DNA of 64,000 nt from the NCBI GenBank assembly GCA_002914845.1, contig JXTC01000263.1:62001-126000 (forward strand), written 5' to 3'. This document shows, in pieces, positions 34,191 through 46,363 of this stretch (positions are counted from its first letter, which is position 1; each line of letters begins with the position of its first letter). The notes beneath the pieces are model-generated. The model saw only the letters and a program-made list of their open reading frames with translations. It was not told where the DNA came from and made no database searches. Source of the DNA: Trema orientale. Its lineage: Eukaryota; Streptophyta; Magnoliopsida; Rosales; Cannabaceae. A program made the translations under genes and the position numbers.

Positions 34191-36394
34191 AGATTTTCTC
34201 CTTGGGTGGTGATGGCCAGGTCGGCGATTGGAATCGCTTTGACGTCGAAGAACGTGGAGTGGAGGCCCTTCGGGCAGGTCCATGATCCCGAAGGAATAGA
34301 GAAAGCGATGGACTTTGCTCTCATCTAGAGTGAGTCGAAGATCAATGGGTACGAGGAGGCGCTGCCAAGTTTTACGACGATCGTGGCTGCTGATTTCGTG
34401 ATAGGAGGGGTTGGACACAAGCCCCAGCAGTAATTTATGGTGGACGGAGCTGCGTACCTTCGACACCTTTGCTTAGCAATCCTAAAGCGGTGACTCGTGT
34501 TTTTGATGACTATGATTATACAGCTTCCAATTTCAGAGACGTGCCACTACGCTTACATGCTTGGTCAGATTTTCGGCGTTTTGATCGAGACTATTTCGGT
34601 GCCAATTTTGGAGAGTCTATCTACCACAGCAAACAAAGTTATACTCAAGATTATCCCAAACTAAGAATTCTAAGTTTTGATGGATTTTGTGAATCTGATG
34701 AATTTATGGAATTATGGAGATAGAACAAGATAAACAAGCGTTCTTAGTGACTAGAAAATTTAAAGGATATGTGATTTATTAATGGGGACAACAAATCCAG
34801 AACAGAAGAATTCGTGAAGGAAAAACATAAAATTAAGAATTAGACTAAGATGAGAATCAAATTAAATCAAAATTTCGTTCCATATGATTATCAGTATAAA
34901 ACCTAGTGTCAAGAGAAATTTTGTTCAAGAAAATATTCTTAAAGGAGAAAATATTTTCTCTATAAAGTCTGAACAAAATGTTGGGGTTGAATCTGATATG
35001 AAATATGAAAACAAAGTGATTGAAATTGCTAGAATGAATCGTCTCTTCTAAGATTATATCGCAATCTACAGTATTTGAGTTTATTAAAGAAACTCAAGAG
35101 AAAGAGTTTAAAGAAGAACCGGAGGTGATAATTGATGAATTAGGAAAAATTAACAATAAGAATGTGAGCTTGAGGGTGAAATATGTGAAGTCCTTGATAT
35201 TCAAGCTCCAATGTTGGTGAATGTTACAAACTTTTCATTGGGCAATTTGGATTCTACCTTTTCTGCAGATTCTTTTGATAAAGGAGCTGATATGGATTGT
35301 AAAAAGGTTTCTAATATTGTTGAGAATACAACAAAAGAGATGGCTGATTATACAAATATATCTATTGTGGTGGAAAAGACTAAATGGAATGATAATTTTG
35401 AATTAATGGAAGCTTTGGATAATGGGGATAAGAGGAAGTTCACGTAGACTAGTTTAAATTTTGGTTCTTTGTTGTTCCTTTCAAAGGAATGGTCTGTCAT
35501 GGTTTGTCACCATTTCTTTTGAGACCAATTCATTCATTAGTTGATTTGCTGGGTTATTTACATATCAATATTGCAAAGAATCAGCTTGGCTATACATTCT
35601 TAAAATGAGTATTTGATGGCGGAACATGTCAAGATTTGCGGTTAAAATCCAACGAAAAGACAAGTTGTCATGTTGCTGAAGTTTTGTTGCTTTTGTTTGG
35701 CACCTACCTTTGCTCAAATGTTGTTGAAAATTGGTTGCAAGGAGGATGAAATGTGCATTGAGCTCGTGTTCATGCCAGAACCCAAACAATTTGCCAAATT
35801 TTCTGTAGGTGGTAGTGGTACTTGTGTGTGGTTATGTAGAGACCCAGTTCAGTGGTTATATGCAACCAAGTATCTTGAACTCCTTGAGGAAACCTCTTAT
35901 CGTTTTCAAGAAGATACATGTCTTTGGAATGATGATAAAGACAATGTTTACACTGAGATTATACAAAATGATTTTGAGCAGAACAAATGGTTGACTCCAT
36001 GTTTTATGTCTTTGAATCTGAGTTCACCATTGCTGAAGCTGAGAGGCTTGAATTTCAATGGGATGGCTTACCATCATTCTCGAGAATATGCGGCATGAGA
36101 GGGATGATTTGTGGAAGGCCAAGAAAGATTGTTTTGCTGCATCAATGGAAAAGAAATGAGTTTGAAAAGGATATTTTCACTTCGAGTTTACCAAAATCAT
36201 AGAAAAACAAAGATGAAGTTGCTGTCAAAATTGATAAATTTCAGTTTTAAACTTGAGGGCAAGTTTCTTCTTCAGCATGGGAGAATGATGTGGGAAACGA
36301 AAAGAAATGTGTGGAGTTCTGGAGTCGAATCCTTCATGAGGCAGCACGTATACTACAAGTTCTAGAGTCGAATCCTTTCTCAAGAGAGGGCCAA
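34191..36394 (+). pseudogene. Internal region of family B element, broken unknown ORFs
   Basis: About 2.2 kb with no intact long frame. One segment (34469-34723) includes PKLRILSFDGFCESDEF, which recalls the start of a Ty3-type gag (usually KLEMPVFDG) before its capsid. Further segments at 35211-35447 and 35670-36098 contain readable but unrecognised protein (for example VFMPEPKQFAKFSVGG). No protease, reverse transcriptase, RNase H or integrase motif is visible. The element was therefore probably non-autonomous and driven by another element; its mid-part could be captured host sequence. Confidence 0.5.
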
Positions 36395-36678
36395 TGATGC
36401 AGGGGCATTAGACAATACCTAGAGGGTATCGTTTAGTGTTTAAAGCTTTAGACTTGTTATTTGTGTTTTTGGGCTTTCTTTTCTTATTTTCATTTGGGCC
36501 TTTTATCACTCTAGCAAAACGTTATCGTTTTGGTCCTCAGCTATATGTTTTGTAAATTGTAATGAATTGATGGAGGAAGGCAAACTTGAATATTGGGATT
36601 TATAGAAATTTTACAGAGCTTTGCTCTTCTCTTCTTCCGTTAGCTATGGATTTGGCTTTATCAATCCTTTTCATTAAT
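36395..36678 (+). mobile_element. LTR of family B, second copy
   Basis: TGATGCAGGGGCATTAGACA to CAATCCTTTTCATTAAT, preceded by purine-rich AAGAGAGGG. The last few bases have diverged from the expected ...TTGCA end. Many substitutions and small gaps separate it from 33879-34172, so the insertion is not recent. Confidence 0.75.
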
Positions 36679-38034
36679 ACCCTAGATTGATTTTTTGACT
36701 AATTTTAGTAACGAAAAAATAATATCCTCTATTAAAATTATATTAGTCATTATTATTCTCTTTAATTTTGAGGATGTTATTGTTTAAATTTATTCAAAAA
36801 GTCAACTCAGGATATTAATTTTCAAAAATTCTTAATCTCAACTCAGGATATTAATTTTCAAAAATTCTTAATCTCAGATATTATGTTGCAGAGTGCAAAA
36901 TTTAAGATTTAAATTACAGAACGCCCAAAATTTAAGATATTTTTTTGCAGTTTACACATAGAGAAAATCTACTAGTATTGGAAGGCAGCTACAATTATCA
37001 AAATCGTCGGATACTTGAGAAATTTTAGAATTGAAATTTCTCCTATAGTCTTTTTAGCAAGAAAAGTTTGGATCTCAGGTTTTGATCAGTAGGGAGCTTC
37101 CAACACACCATGGAATTCAACTTAATTCGAGGATAGGAAGAGTTCAATTGGGTAGATTTTTAAATCTATGAAGTCATATGAAATAAATGTATAAGGATCC
37201 GTTTCTAAAATTATAATTAATAAAATTCTTATTTTACACATATTTCGCTACCTATTTGATTTATCACACGTTTCCCAAAAAGTTTCCAAAGAATAACGTC
37301 CCAAGGCTACAACACTACAACAGCTACTAATTAAATGAAAATTAAGAGATTTAAAAAAAAAAAGGGTCGAAAAAGAAAGGGATTGGCATCGATGTTTCAG
37401 AACAGCCAAAAGTTTGGGAGTAATGGCGCAAATTAGAAGGAAAAAAAAAAGGATCCTATCAAAAAAAAAAATAGAAGTAAAATTTACATTTTATTTAAAA
37501 TTTTTTAAAGTTAGTTTTGTTATAATTTGATTTTGTTTTTATTTTTAATTAGATTAAGGTCATGTTAGGTTCATTGTTCTTTAAAGAAAATTTTGAGAGA
37601 ATTTTTATTTTTATTTCATAATTTAGTTGGTTCGGTAAGGATATATTGATAGTGAACAATAATTCAAGAAAATAACTTATAAAAAGTACAATCTGAGTTA
37701 GTTTGTTTGAAACAAAATAATTTTTTCCTCCAAAAGAGTTAATTTTGTTTAATGAACTCCACAAATTTTTATTTCATATATTCAGAGGGAGAAAAAAAAA
37801 ACTTCCACTCTTTTTTTCGGTCAATCTGTTTTATTCTTTCATTCTCCTAGCTGATATGGCAAAATTTGGAATCTCTCACTAATCTATATAACAACATTGT
37901 TTTATAGATTTTCTTTTTTCCAAGGTTAAGCAGACTGAAAGGTTGTACTTTTTTTTTCTTTGCAAAAGCCAACTTATTTCTTAATACTTTTATTATAGGA
38001 AACTTATTTAGTTAACATTTTTTTGGGGGTCAAT
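36679..38034. other. Intergenic, no gene seen
   Basis: AT-rich DNA with one exact tandem duplication (36802-36873) and poly-A runs. No coding motif. Confidence 0.5.
36802..36873. repeat. Perfect 36-bp tandem duplication
   Basis: Two adjacent identical units starting TCAACTCAGGATATTAATTT and ending TTCTTAATC. Confidence 0.9.
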
Positions 38035-38523
38035 TGTTAGGAAATTCTATTTCTTATATGGGACCACATATTTTAACAATTATATTGGATCATATTATTC
38101 TTAAGCAGACCCAATAAGTGATTTAATCAGGCATGGTCAGGATATCCAACTGGATATGGATACCAATGTGGATACCCTGTTAGTCACCACCCAGTTGTGT
38201 ATGATGAATACCCAACAAGGGACTATATAAAGATAATATTAGGGTCATGGTCCCCACCACCTTTTCACGTACGCTCATTTTCTATGTGGCCTGCCATCAG
38301 TTACAGAGAGTTCCATCTGAGTGTTTTAGGGATTAGGTTGTGTGGAAGACCAAACTCTCTAGCAATTACAGTTAATTTCTGATGCTTCCGCCTTCGGTTC
38401 TTCGTCCAGACTACGGTATCAATCATGAACTCAGGTATACTCAATGAATCCCTACCTATCAGTTTTGCATGAATGATCTAGGATTTGTATTTGGTATTTG
38501 CAATCCCATATTCATTCCTAACA
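38035..38523 (+). mobile_element. 5' LTR of the copia element
   Basis: Starts TGTTAGGAAATTC and ends TTCATTCCTAACA, 489 bp, with inverted ends TGTTAGG/CCTAACA. ACTATATAAAGATAATATTA (38222-38241) includes a TATA box that would drive the element. Confidence 0.92.
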
Positions 38524-38525
38524 AG

Positions 38526-38537
38526 TGGTATCAGAGC
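38526..38537 (+). other. Primer binding site (initiator tRNA-Met type)
   Basis: TGGTATCAGAGC two bases after the LTR, matching the 3' end of plant initiator tRNA-Met as used by most plant copia elements. Confidence 0.93.
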
Positions 38538-39811
38538 GAGATTTCATGTTAAAATTGATTAGATTTTCATGTATGTCTGTAGTTTTCAAAATCTAGGCCT
38601 ATTTGGATTTCTACGGTTTAGATTGTACATGCATGATTTATAATTTTACATGATTTATTGAGTATTTGATGCTATGGGTTAGGTTTTGCCATTTGGGTTG
38701 TTCATATTTCGGATTTGGGGCCAAAAACATCATTTTTGGGTTTATGTTGATGTTTGAAGCCATTTAAGCGGATCTGAAAAATTCTAGATCCGCACTGTGA
38801 ACAGTGTTTTCGACAGACCGATTCAGGTTTTCGGTCTACCGAAAACATTATTCACGCAGGATTAATTTTTGACAAAAATTGAGTTTTCGGTCGAATTTTA
38901 GGCTGATTTCGGTCATTTTTTGACTTAAATCATAGAGTTTAAACCCATTTTCGACCTACTAAGGACTAGAACGACCCTCACTTTGTCGGTTGAAAATCCT
39001 ATTTGGTTCTAGGATTGATAAAGTGACGAGCCAATTTCAGAAAGATCGAATCTGATAATTTGATCACTATCAGATTCGATCGACCGAAAATAGCTTTTCA
39101 GTCGACCGAAAGTTGCCGAGAGCCACAATTTTTGTCTCTGTGGTTTTCGGTCAACTGAAACTGGCAAAATCAGTCGACTGATTCTGTCAGTCGGTCGACC
39201 GATTCTACCAGCAAAGAAAATTTCAGTTTTTCAACTATTTTTCGTCAAATTTTCGGGCATTTCGGTTAATTTTCTCTTCACCATTTGTCTTGTATATTAG
39301 ATTAAACACGATAAAGCAACATGCTGCGAAAGTAACCTCTGTTAAATAGTTTTGTTTAGTCTAACGTATAAAGATGTTGTGGGTTTATTGTTAATGCGAA
39401 TAAATATCGGCCCAAAGAAAAGTGGTTATTTGGCACGACAACAAACACACTTGTGATAATAAATATGAGAGGTTGTTTGGTTTCTATGTGGACAATAAAT
39501 CGACCCAAAGAAAAGTTTATTATTTGACAGGATTTACCGTCAATATTTGATTATTACACCTGAGAGTACTACTTGTAAGTTAATACGTTGGCCCAAAGGA
39601 AGGCCTATTAATGTTGCGCTAGGTATCTTGTGATGATAGCCCACCTTATGTGATTATGTGATATATATCATATTTGCATATTTTGTGATTATATTGTATG
39701 CCTATATATGACATTTAAGTTGTGAGCATATTTAATTTATGGTATTATTTTATTCTCTGTACAGTTTCTGCTGCTAATTTTTCTGCTAATTTAAGTACCA
39801 TTCATGTGCTT

Positions 39812-40620
39812 ATGGGCACAAACTTTAAGTCCTGAAAAGAGAATGTCATGATCGTACTGGGTTGTATGAATCTTGACCTGACATTTAGAAATGACCAACC
39901 CGCTGCTCTTACGGAAGAAAGCTCCACTGAGGATAAAAAGAACTTTGAGCTTTGGGAAAAGTCCAATCATATGAGTGTCATGATCATAAAGTGCTCTATT
40001 CCAGAAGTCATGCATGGCTCTTTGCTAAACAAGGAAAATGCTAAGGATTTCCTCGCTGCTGTTGAAAAATTATATCTTAAGAATGAAAAGGGTGAGATAA
40101 TTAGTACCTTAGGGAAACTCATCTCCATGAAGTACAATGGTAAAGGAAATATAAGGGAGCACATCATGCAGATGTCTCATTTGGTTGGCAAGATAAAGGA
40201 ATGCAAGTTAGAAATTTATAAGGATTTGCTTGTGGCCTTGATTTTGCTTTCTCTTCCTAATCAGTATGGGAACCTACAGTCAATATACAACGTCCAAAAG
40301 GACAAATAGAATATTAATGAATTAATAGCTATTTGTATTCAGGAGGAAGAGAAAATCAAAGCTGTAAGGCCTGATAGTGTTAACTTGACCACTACCTCTA
40401 AGGTAAAGAAGAGGAAAATGGATAAACCTAAAGAAGCTACAGTGGCTCCACCTACTAAGGCACCGAAGAAGCAAGATGAGCAAGGTTACTTCTTTTGTGG
40501 AAAGGGTGGACATCTGAAGAAGGAATGCGCTAAGTACAAAGCTTGGCGTATTAAGAAGGATAAGCTTCTCATTTATATTTGTTCTGAAGTTAATTTAACT
40601 TCTGTACCTAAGGACATTTG
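39812..40620 (+). pseudogene. copia gag remnant
   Basis: The reading frame MGTNFKS-stop-KENVMIVLGC has TGA at 39833-39835 where the family has Trp (NFKSWKENV). A second stop, TAG, lies at 40307-40309. The capsid-type (UBN2) region includes KDFLAAVEKLYLKNEKGE and SMKYNGKGNIREHIMQM. The zinc knuckle reads YFFCGKGGHLKKEC, so the first Cys of C-x2-C-x4-H-x4-C is replaced by Tyr (codon 40487-40489). The frame is cut at 40620 by the nested LTR and resumes at 42207 as WWVDYGTTNHV, the protease start region (usual WVDSGATTHI). Confidence 0.88.
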
Positions 40621-42206
40621 TGCTGGAATTGCCTAACACTTAGGGCAAAACATACATGCATGCAAACTATGGAAAATCACATGATCACATCATGAACGCA
40701 GCGGAATAATTAGCGGATTTAGGTTTTAATTTTTTTTTACATGAAAACAATTTTCATAACCATATTACATGCACATATCATATACAAGATCATGTATAAC
40801 ATAAATCAAATCTAGATGCATAAACCCTAGAGATGGGATTAAGGTTTACCTCTTGTAGCGTGCTCCTTCTTGATCTCCCTGTTGATGGTGATCAAACCTC
40901 CAACCCTAGATCTTCTTGCCTATCCTCTCGCTCTTGGTTGAAGAGGTGAGTGGGCACCAAGTCGAAACCTTCGTCGGAGAACGATCAAGAACACCTTCTT
41001 GATCTTATGGAACACCGGGATGTGAGATGAGACCTTGAGATTGCAAGAAACTTTTTCTCTCCTCTTTCTCAGCCCTTGGCCGAATTCCCTCTCTCTCTTT
41101 CCCTCAGTTTTTCGTGTAGCACTGTAGTATTTTCTGTGCAGTTTTTTCTCTCATGCATTTTATGTATACGAGTCCAAAAACTGCTAACCCTAGTCCAACT
41201 AGGATTGGGCTTGTTCTCTAATTTGGGCTTTGGATGTATTTTTATAAATATGTCCAACCCATGANNNNNNNNNNNNNNNNNNNNNNNNNNNNNNNNNNNN
41301 NNNNNNNNNNNNNNNNNNNNNNNNNNNNNNNNNNNNNNNNNNNNNNNNNNNNNNNNNNNNNNNNNNNNNNNNNNNNNNNNNNNNNNNNNNNNNNNNNNNN
41401 NNNNNNNNNNNNNNNNNNNNNNNNNNNNNNNNNNNNNNNNNNNNNNNNNNNNNNNNNNNNNNNNNNNNNNNNNNNNNNNNNNNNNNNNNNNNNNNNNNNN
41501 NNNNNNNNNNNNNNNNNNNNNNNNNNNNNNNNNNNNNNNNNNNNNNNNNNNNNNNNNNNNNNNNNNNNNNNNNNNNNNNNNNNNNNNNNNNNNNNNNNNN
41601 NNNNNNNNNNNNNNNNNNNNNNNNNNNNNNNNNNNNNNNNNNNNNNNNNNNNNNNNNNNNNNNNNNNNNNNNNNNNNNNNNNNNNNNNNNNNNNNNNNNN
41701 NNNNNNNNNNNNNNNNNNNNNNNNNNNNNNNNNNNNNNNNNNNNNNNNNNNNNNNNNNNNNNNNNNNNNNNNNNNNNNNNNNNNNNNNNNNNNNNNNNNN
41801 NNNNNNNNNNNNNNNNNNNNNNNNNNNNNNNNNNNNNNNNNNNNNNNNNNNNNNNNNNNNNNNNNNNNNNNNNNNNNNNNNNNNNNNNNNNNNNNNNNNN
41901 NNNNNNNNNNNNNNNNNNNNNNNNNNNNNNNNNNNNNNNNNNNNNNNNNNNNNNNNNNNNNNNNNNNNNNNNNNNNNNNNNNNNNNNNNNNNNNNNNNNN
42001 NNNNNNNNNNNNNNNNNNNNNNNNNNNNNNNNNNNNNNNNNNNNNNNNNNNNNNNNNNNNNNNNNNNNNNNNNNNNNNNNNNNNNNNNNNNNNNNNNNNN
42101 NNNNNNNNNNNNNNNNNNNNNNNNNNNNNNNNNNNNNNNNNNNNNNNNNNNNNNNNNNNNNNNNNNNNNNNNNNNNNNNNNNNNTTTTAGGACAAAAATC
42201 CCAACA
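40621..42206 (-). mobile_element. Solo LTR, family A, copy 2, nested in the copia element
   Basis: On the minus strand it runs from TGTTGGGATTTTTGTCC to TGTTAGGCAATTCCAGCA. It is flanked by a perfect 5-bp duplication ATTTG (40616-40620 and 42207-42211) that splits the gag-protease junction of the host element. The visible 644 bp on the left match 20692 back to about 20050 of copy 1, and the 22 bp on the right match its start. The missing middle should be about 1.1 kb, close to the gap, so a solo LTR fits better than a full element. Confidence 0.88.
41265..42184. other. Assembly gap (920 N)
   Basis: All bases are N. Both flanks belong to the same LTR, so the gap probably hides only LTR sequence. 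Any frame read across it is meaningless. Confidence 0.99.
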
Positions 42207-45200
42207 ATTTGGTGGGTAGATTATGGTACTACTAATCATGTTAATGTTTCCATGCAGGGTTGCCTGTGGAGCCAGAAGCCAAGTGATGATGAAAAATTCA
42301 TCTATATGGGTGATGGCCAAACAGCTTCAGTGGAAGCCATTGGGCACTTTAGATTGTCTTTAAATTCTGAAAAATATTTGGATTTGTATGAGACTTTTGT
42401 GGTACCGTGTTTAAGAACAGAATTTGATTTCAGTTTCTATATTGGACAAATATTGTTATTCTTGTTCTTTAGGAAATAATTTATTTAGTCTTACGCTTTA
42501 TTCGAATGTTGTTAGTACTGATGTTCTTATTGACAATCTTTATATGTTAAATACTCAGCCCTCTGTTAATGAAACTTTACATGTTAATTCAAGAGGTACA
42601 AAACGAAAATTAACTAATAAGGACTCATCGATGCTGTGGCACAGACACTCAGGACACATTTCTAAACAAAGAATTGAACGTCTTGTGTCTAATGGGATCC
42701 TTGGTCCCCTTGATTTGGCAGACTTTAAAGTCTGCGTTGAGTGTATAAAGGGAAAATAGACGAACTTTAGGAAGTTAGATACCAATAGGAGCTCTAGCAT
42801 CTTAGAACTGATACATATGGACGTCTGTGGTCCATTCCCTACGGTTTCTTGGAATGGACAACAGTACTTTATCAGTTCATAGACGATTATTCTCGCTATG
42901 GGTACATATACTTAATTTATGAGAAGTCACAATCACTGGACGTATTTAAGGCTTATAAAGCTAAGGTTGAAAATCAGCTTGATAAGAAAATTAAGGCTGT
43001 CAAATCTGATCGTGGTGGTGAGTATTACGGTCAGTATCACGGATCAGGTGAGCAATGTCCAAGGCCTTTTGCTAAGTATTTGGAAGAGTGCGGCATCGTT
43101 CCACAATATACTATACCTGGAAAACTTTGCATAAATGGTGTTGCTGAACGACGCAACAGGATACTAAAGGATATGGTAAGGAGGATGATTAGTCATTCCA
43201 CCTTACCGGAATCACTATGAGGAGACGCACTCAAAACTACAGTATATATCCTTAACAGAGTACTAGAAAAACAGTAGCTAAAACCCCTTACGAACTCTGG
43301 ACTAGGCGAAAGCCCAGTATAAGTCATTTACATATTTGGGGTTGTCCAGCTGAGGCAAGGCCTTACAGGCCGAATAAAAAGAAACTGGATTCAAGAACTA
43401 TAAGCTGTTACTTTATAGGGTATTCTGAAAGATCTAGAGGCTATAAGTTTTATGATCCTACAGCAAAGTCTTTCTTTGAGATGGGAACTGCCAAATTTCT
43501 TGAGGATATTGAGTTTTCGAGGGAAGATAAGGTTAGAAACATTGTCTTTGAAGAGAAATTCGTTTCTCTTCCTATGGTTGCTATTGGCAATGATCAGGAT
43601 ACTCAGGATCCTATTTCTGACAATATCATTGTACAAGATACAATCGCTCCAGTTCAAGACAATGTTCAGGAGGTTCCTATCCCAGTTGAGGTAAATGCTC
43701 CCGTAAAGCAAACTCAACAACCTTAAGAACTAGTGCCTTAAAGGAGGTCCACTAGAGAAAGGAGAAGTGCAATTTCGGATGACTATGTCGTATATCTCCA
43801 GGAACATGAGTTTGACATCAGGATAGTGGAAGATGATATAATCAACTTCACACAAGTCAAACAAAGTTCCAATTCTCAAAAGTGGATTGATACTATGAAT
43901 GAGGAGATAAAGTCTATGAGAGACAATAATGTTTAGAATCTCGTTAAATTGCCTGAAGGTTCGAAACCCATTGGTTGCAAATAAATATTTAAGACTAAAT
44001 GGGATTCGAAAAGCAATGTTGAGAGATATAAGACACGTCTTGTCGTTAAAGGCTTCACTCAGAAGGAAGGCATTGACTTTAAAGAGACCTTCTCTCCGGT
44101 TGCTTCGAAGGACTCCTTTAGAGTTATTATGGCACTTGTGGCACATTATGATCTTGAGTTTCATCAGATGGACGTTAAGGCAGCATTTCTCAATGGAGAC
44201 ATTGATGAAACAATATATATGGTGCAACCAGAAAATTTTGTATCGGGAGATCCAAAGTCTATGGTCTGCAAACTCAAGAAGTCCATCTATGGTCTCAAGC
44301 AGGCTTCCCGTCAATAGTATTATAAATTTCATGAGATAATTCTCTCGTTCAATTTTGAGGTGAATCCTGTTGATGATTGTATATATTATAAGTTCAGTGG
44401 GAGTAAATTTATCTTCCTGGTGCTTTATGTTGATGACAGACTACTGACAAATAGTGATATAGGCTTACTACACGATACCAAGAGATTTCTCACGAAAAAT
44501 TTCGAAATGAAAGATCTTAGAGTTGCGTCTTTTGTATTAGGTATATAGATACACCGAGATCGCTCTCGGGGTATCCTTGGGTTATCACAAAAGAGCTATA
44601 TCAAGAGGATACTCAGTAGGTTTGATATAGATAAGGGAGATAAATTTAGCCTCAGCCAAAGCCCCAAGAATGATGTCGATAAAGAAGCCATGCAACAGTT
44701 TCCTTATGCTTCGGCAGTAGGGAGTCTAATGTATGCTCAAGTATGTACACGTCTAGATCTTGTACTCATAGTTGGCATATTGGGCAGATATATGAGTAAC
44801 CCTGGAGTGGATCATTGGAAGGCAGCAAAGAGGGTTATGAGGTACTTACAGAGAACAAAAGAATACATGCTCACTTATCAGATATCGGACATTTTGGAGA
44901 TCATTGGGTACTCCGACTCTGATTTTTGCGGGATGTCTAGACAGTAAAAGATTCACATCGGGCTATGTCTTTCTTTTAGCTGGAGGAGCTATATCTTGAA
45001 AGAGTGCTAAGCAGATACTCATAGCTACTTTAACTATAGAGGTAGAATTCATAGCTTGTTATGAGGCATCTAATCAGGGGATATGGCTGCGAAATTTTGT
45101 CACCAGGCTGCATGTAATAAATGGCATTGAGAGGCCATTGAAACTTTATTGTGACAATAACTCAGCAGTTTTATATTCTAACAGCAACAGGAGCTCATCG

Positions 45201-45389
45201 AAGTTAAAGCACATTGATATTAAGTTCCTAGCTGTAAGAAAAAGAGTACAGAATCATTTAGTGTCAATTGAGCATATCAGTACGAACTCTATGTTAGTGA
45301 ATCTGCTCACCAAAGGTTTATCACCTAAGGTCTTTCACGAGCACACTACTCGTATAGATGTTGTATTTTTGGATGGTGTGCAGTTTTAG
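42207..45389 (+). pseudogene. copia pol remnant: protease, integrase, reverse transcriptase, RNase H
   Basis: Protease-start region WWVDYGTTNHV (42209 on) is followed by QGCLWSQKPSDDEKFIYMGD. A frameshift lies near 42424. The integrase zinc site is in HRHSGHISKQRIERL and CVECIKGK, where TAG replaces the next Gln codon (42757-42759). The integrase core has DVCGPFP, SDRGGEYY and NGVAERRNRILKDM, with another frameshift near 42850-42880 and TGA after LPESL. Reverse transcriptase blocks are GFTQKEGIDFKETFSPVA, MDVKAAFLNGDIDETIYM, KKSIYGLKQASRQ and LYVDDRLL (the YVDD site). RNase H blocks are YSDSDFCG and KLYCDNNSAVLYSNS, and the tail is HIDIKFLAVRKRVQ. At least eight stops or shifts disable it. 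Confidence 0.93.
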
Positions 45390-45887
45390 TAGGAGTTTGT
45401 AATTTAGTTTAGATACTTATTGTGTGACACTTGTTTATGTTTTGTATACTATAGTACTTTGGTTATTGATGATGGTTTTTATTATAGATTCTGTTCATTA
45501 TATATTATATGATGTATTTCATATTTTCTTGCTTTCCCATTGTGGTTAACAATAAAGTTTGTGGTAATGCACTAAAGGGGAAAGACTAAGGTTGATCTCA
45601 ATAAAATTTCAGGTGGACTAGTTGGAAATATATACGGTAAATCACATTGCGTGTAATTTCCATGCAACATTCTATACTCGATCTATGTCATTCGAGTGTA
45701 TTAGTACGGTGATCATTGAGGGTTCTAGTTGCCATCCAAATAAGTGCAACGACGAGCGCTTTAGTTTCGTGCTGATATATTTGATGGACGGGATTGCAAC
45801 TTCGGGGATATTCAGGAATAATATGGCGTATTCATGGCCATAAGTTAGTTTTGCAATACAATTATGTTTGGCTCATATGTGACCCAT
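45390..45887 (+). other. Non-coding 3' tail of the copia element
   Basis: It lies between the RNase H stop (TAG at 45387-45389) and the polypurine tract. A 73-residue frame at 45622-45843 has no known domain. Such untranslated tails are usual in this type of copia element. Confidence 0.6.
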
Positions 45888-45896
45888 GTGGGAGAT
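45888..45896 (+). other. Polypurine tract
   Basis: GTGGGAGAT immediately before the 3' LTR. It serves as the plus-strand primer in reverse transcription. Confidence 0.8.
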
Positions 45897-46363
45897 TGTT
45901 AGGAAATTCTATTTCCTATGTTGGACCACATATTTTATTGGGCCATATTATTCTTAAGCAGACCCAATAAGTGATTTAATCAGGCAGGGTCAGGATATCC
46001 AACTGGGTATGGATACCAATGTGGATACTATGTTAGTCACCTAGTTGGGTGTGATGGATACCCAACAAGGGACTATATAAAGATAATATTAGGGTTATAG
46101 TTCTCACCACCTTTTCATGTACGCTTATTTTCTCTGTGGCCTGCCATCAGTTGCAGAGAGTTCTATCTAAGTGTTATAGGGATTGGGTTGTGTGGAAGAC
46201 CAAACTCTCTAGCAATTATAGTTAATTTCTGACGCTTCCGCCTTCGGTTCATCGTCTAGACTACGGTATCAATCATGGACTCAGGTATACTCAATGAATC
46301 CCTGCCTTTGAGTTTTGCATGAATGATCTAAGGTTTGTGTTTGGTATTTACAATTTCATATTC
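45897..46363 (+). mobile_element. 3' LTR of the copia element (3' end missing)
   Basis: Starts TGTTAGGAAATTC and aligns with the 5' LTR up to CAATTTCATATTC. The expected last bases ATTCCTAACA are replaced by unrelated TTAAAAGTTAAG, so a small deletion or replacement removed the end and the target duplication. It also lacks 9 bp present in the 5' LTR after CACATATTTTA. Confidence 0.9.

Larger units (their letters stand above)
38035..46363 (+). mobile_element. Ty1/copia LTR retrotransposon, defective, with nested solo LTR
   Basis: Order is 5' LTR (38035-38523), primer site, gag, protease/integrase, reverse transcriptase, RNase H, polypurine tract and 3' LTR (45897-46363), the copia order with integrase before reverse transcriptase. 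The two LTRs differ by about 39 substitutions over about 465 aligned bases by hand count (about 8%) plus two gaps, so the insertion is old. The 3' LTR has lost its last 10 bases, so no target duplication can be read. Both gag and pol carry stops and frameshifts. Confidence 0.93.

Noticed and set aside
34469-34723. Intact host gene at 34.5 kb
   Set aside because: The 84-residue frame sits between an LTR with primer binding site and a second LTR, and its only familiar word resembles a gag start.
41199-42320. Frames of 318 and 373 residues across 41.2-42.3 kb
   Set aside because: They consist almost wholly of N bases in the assembly gap.
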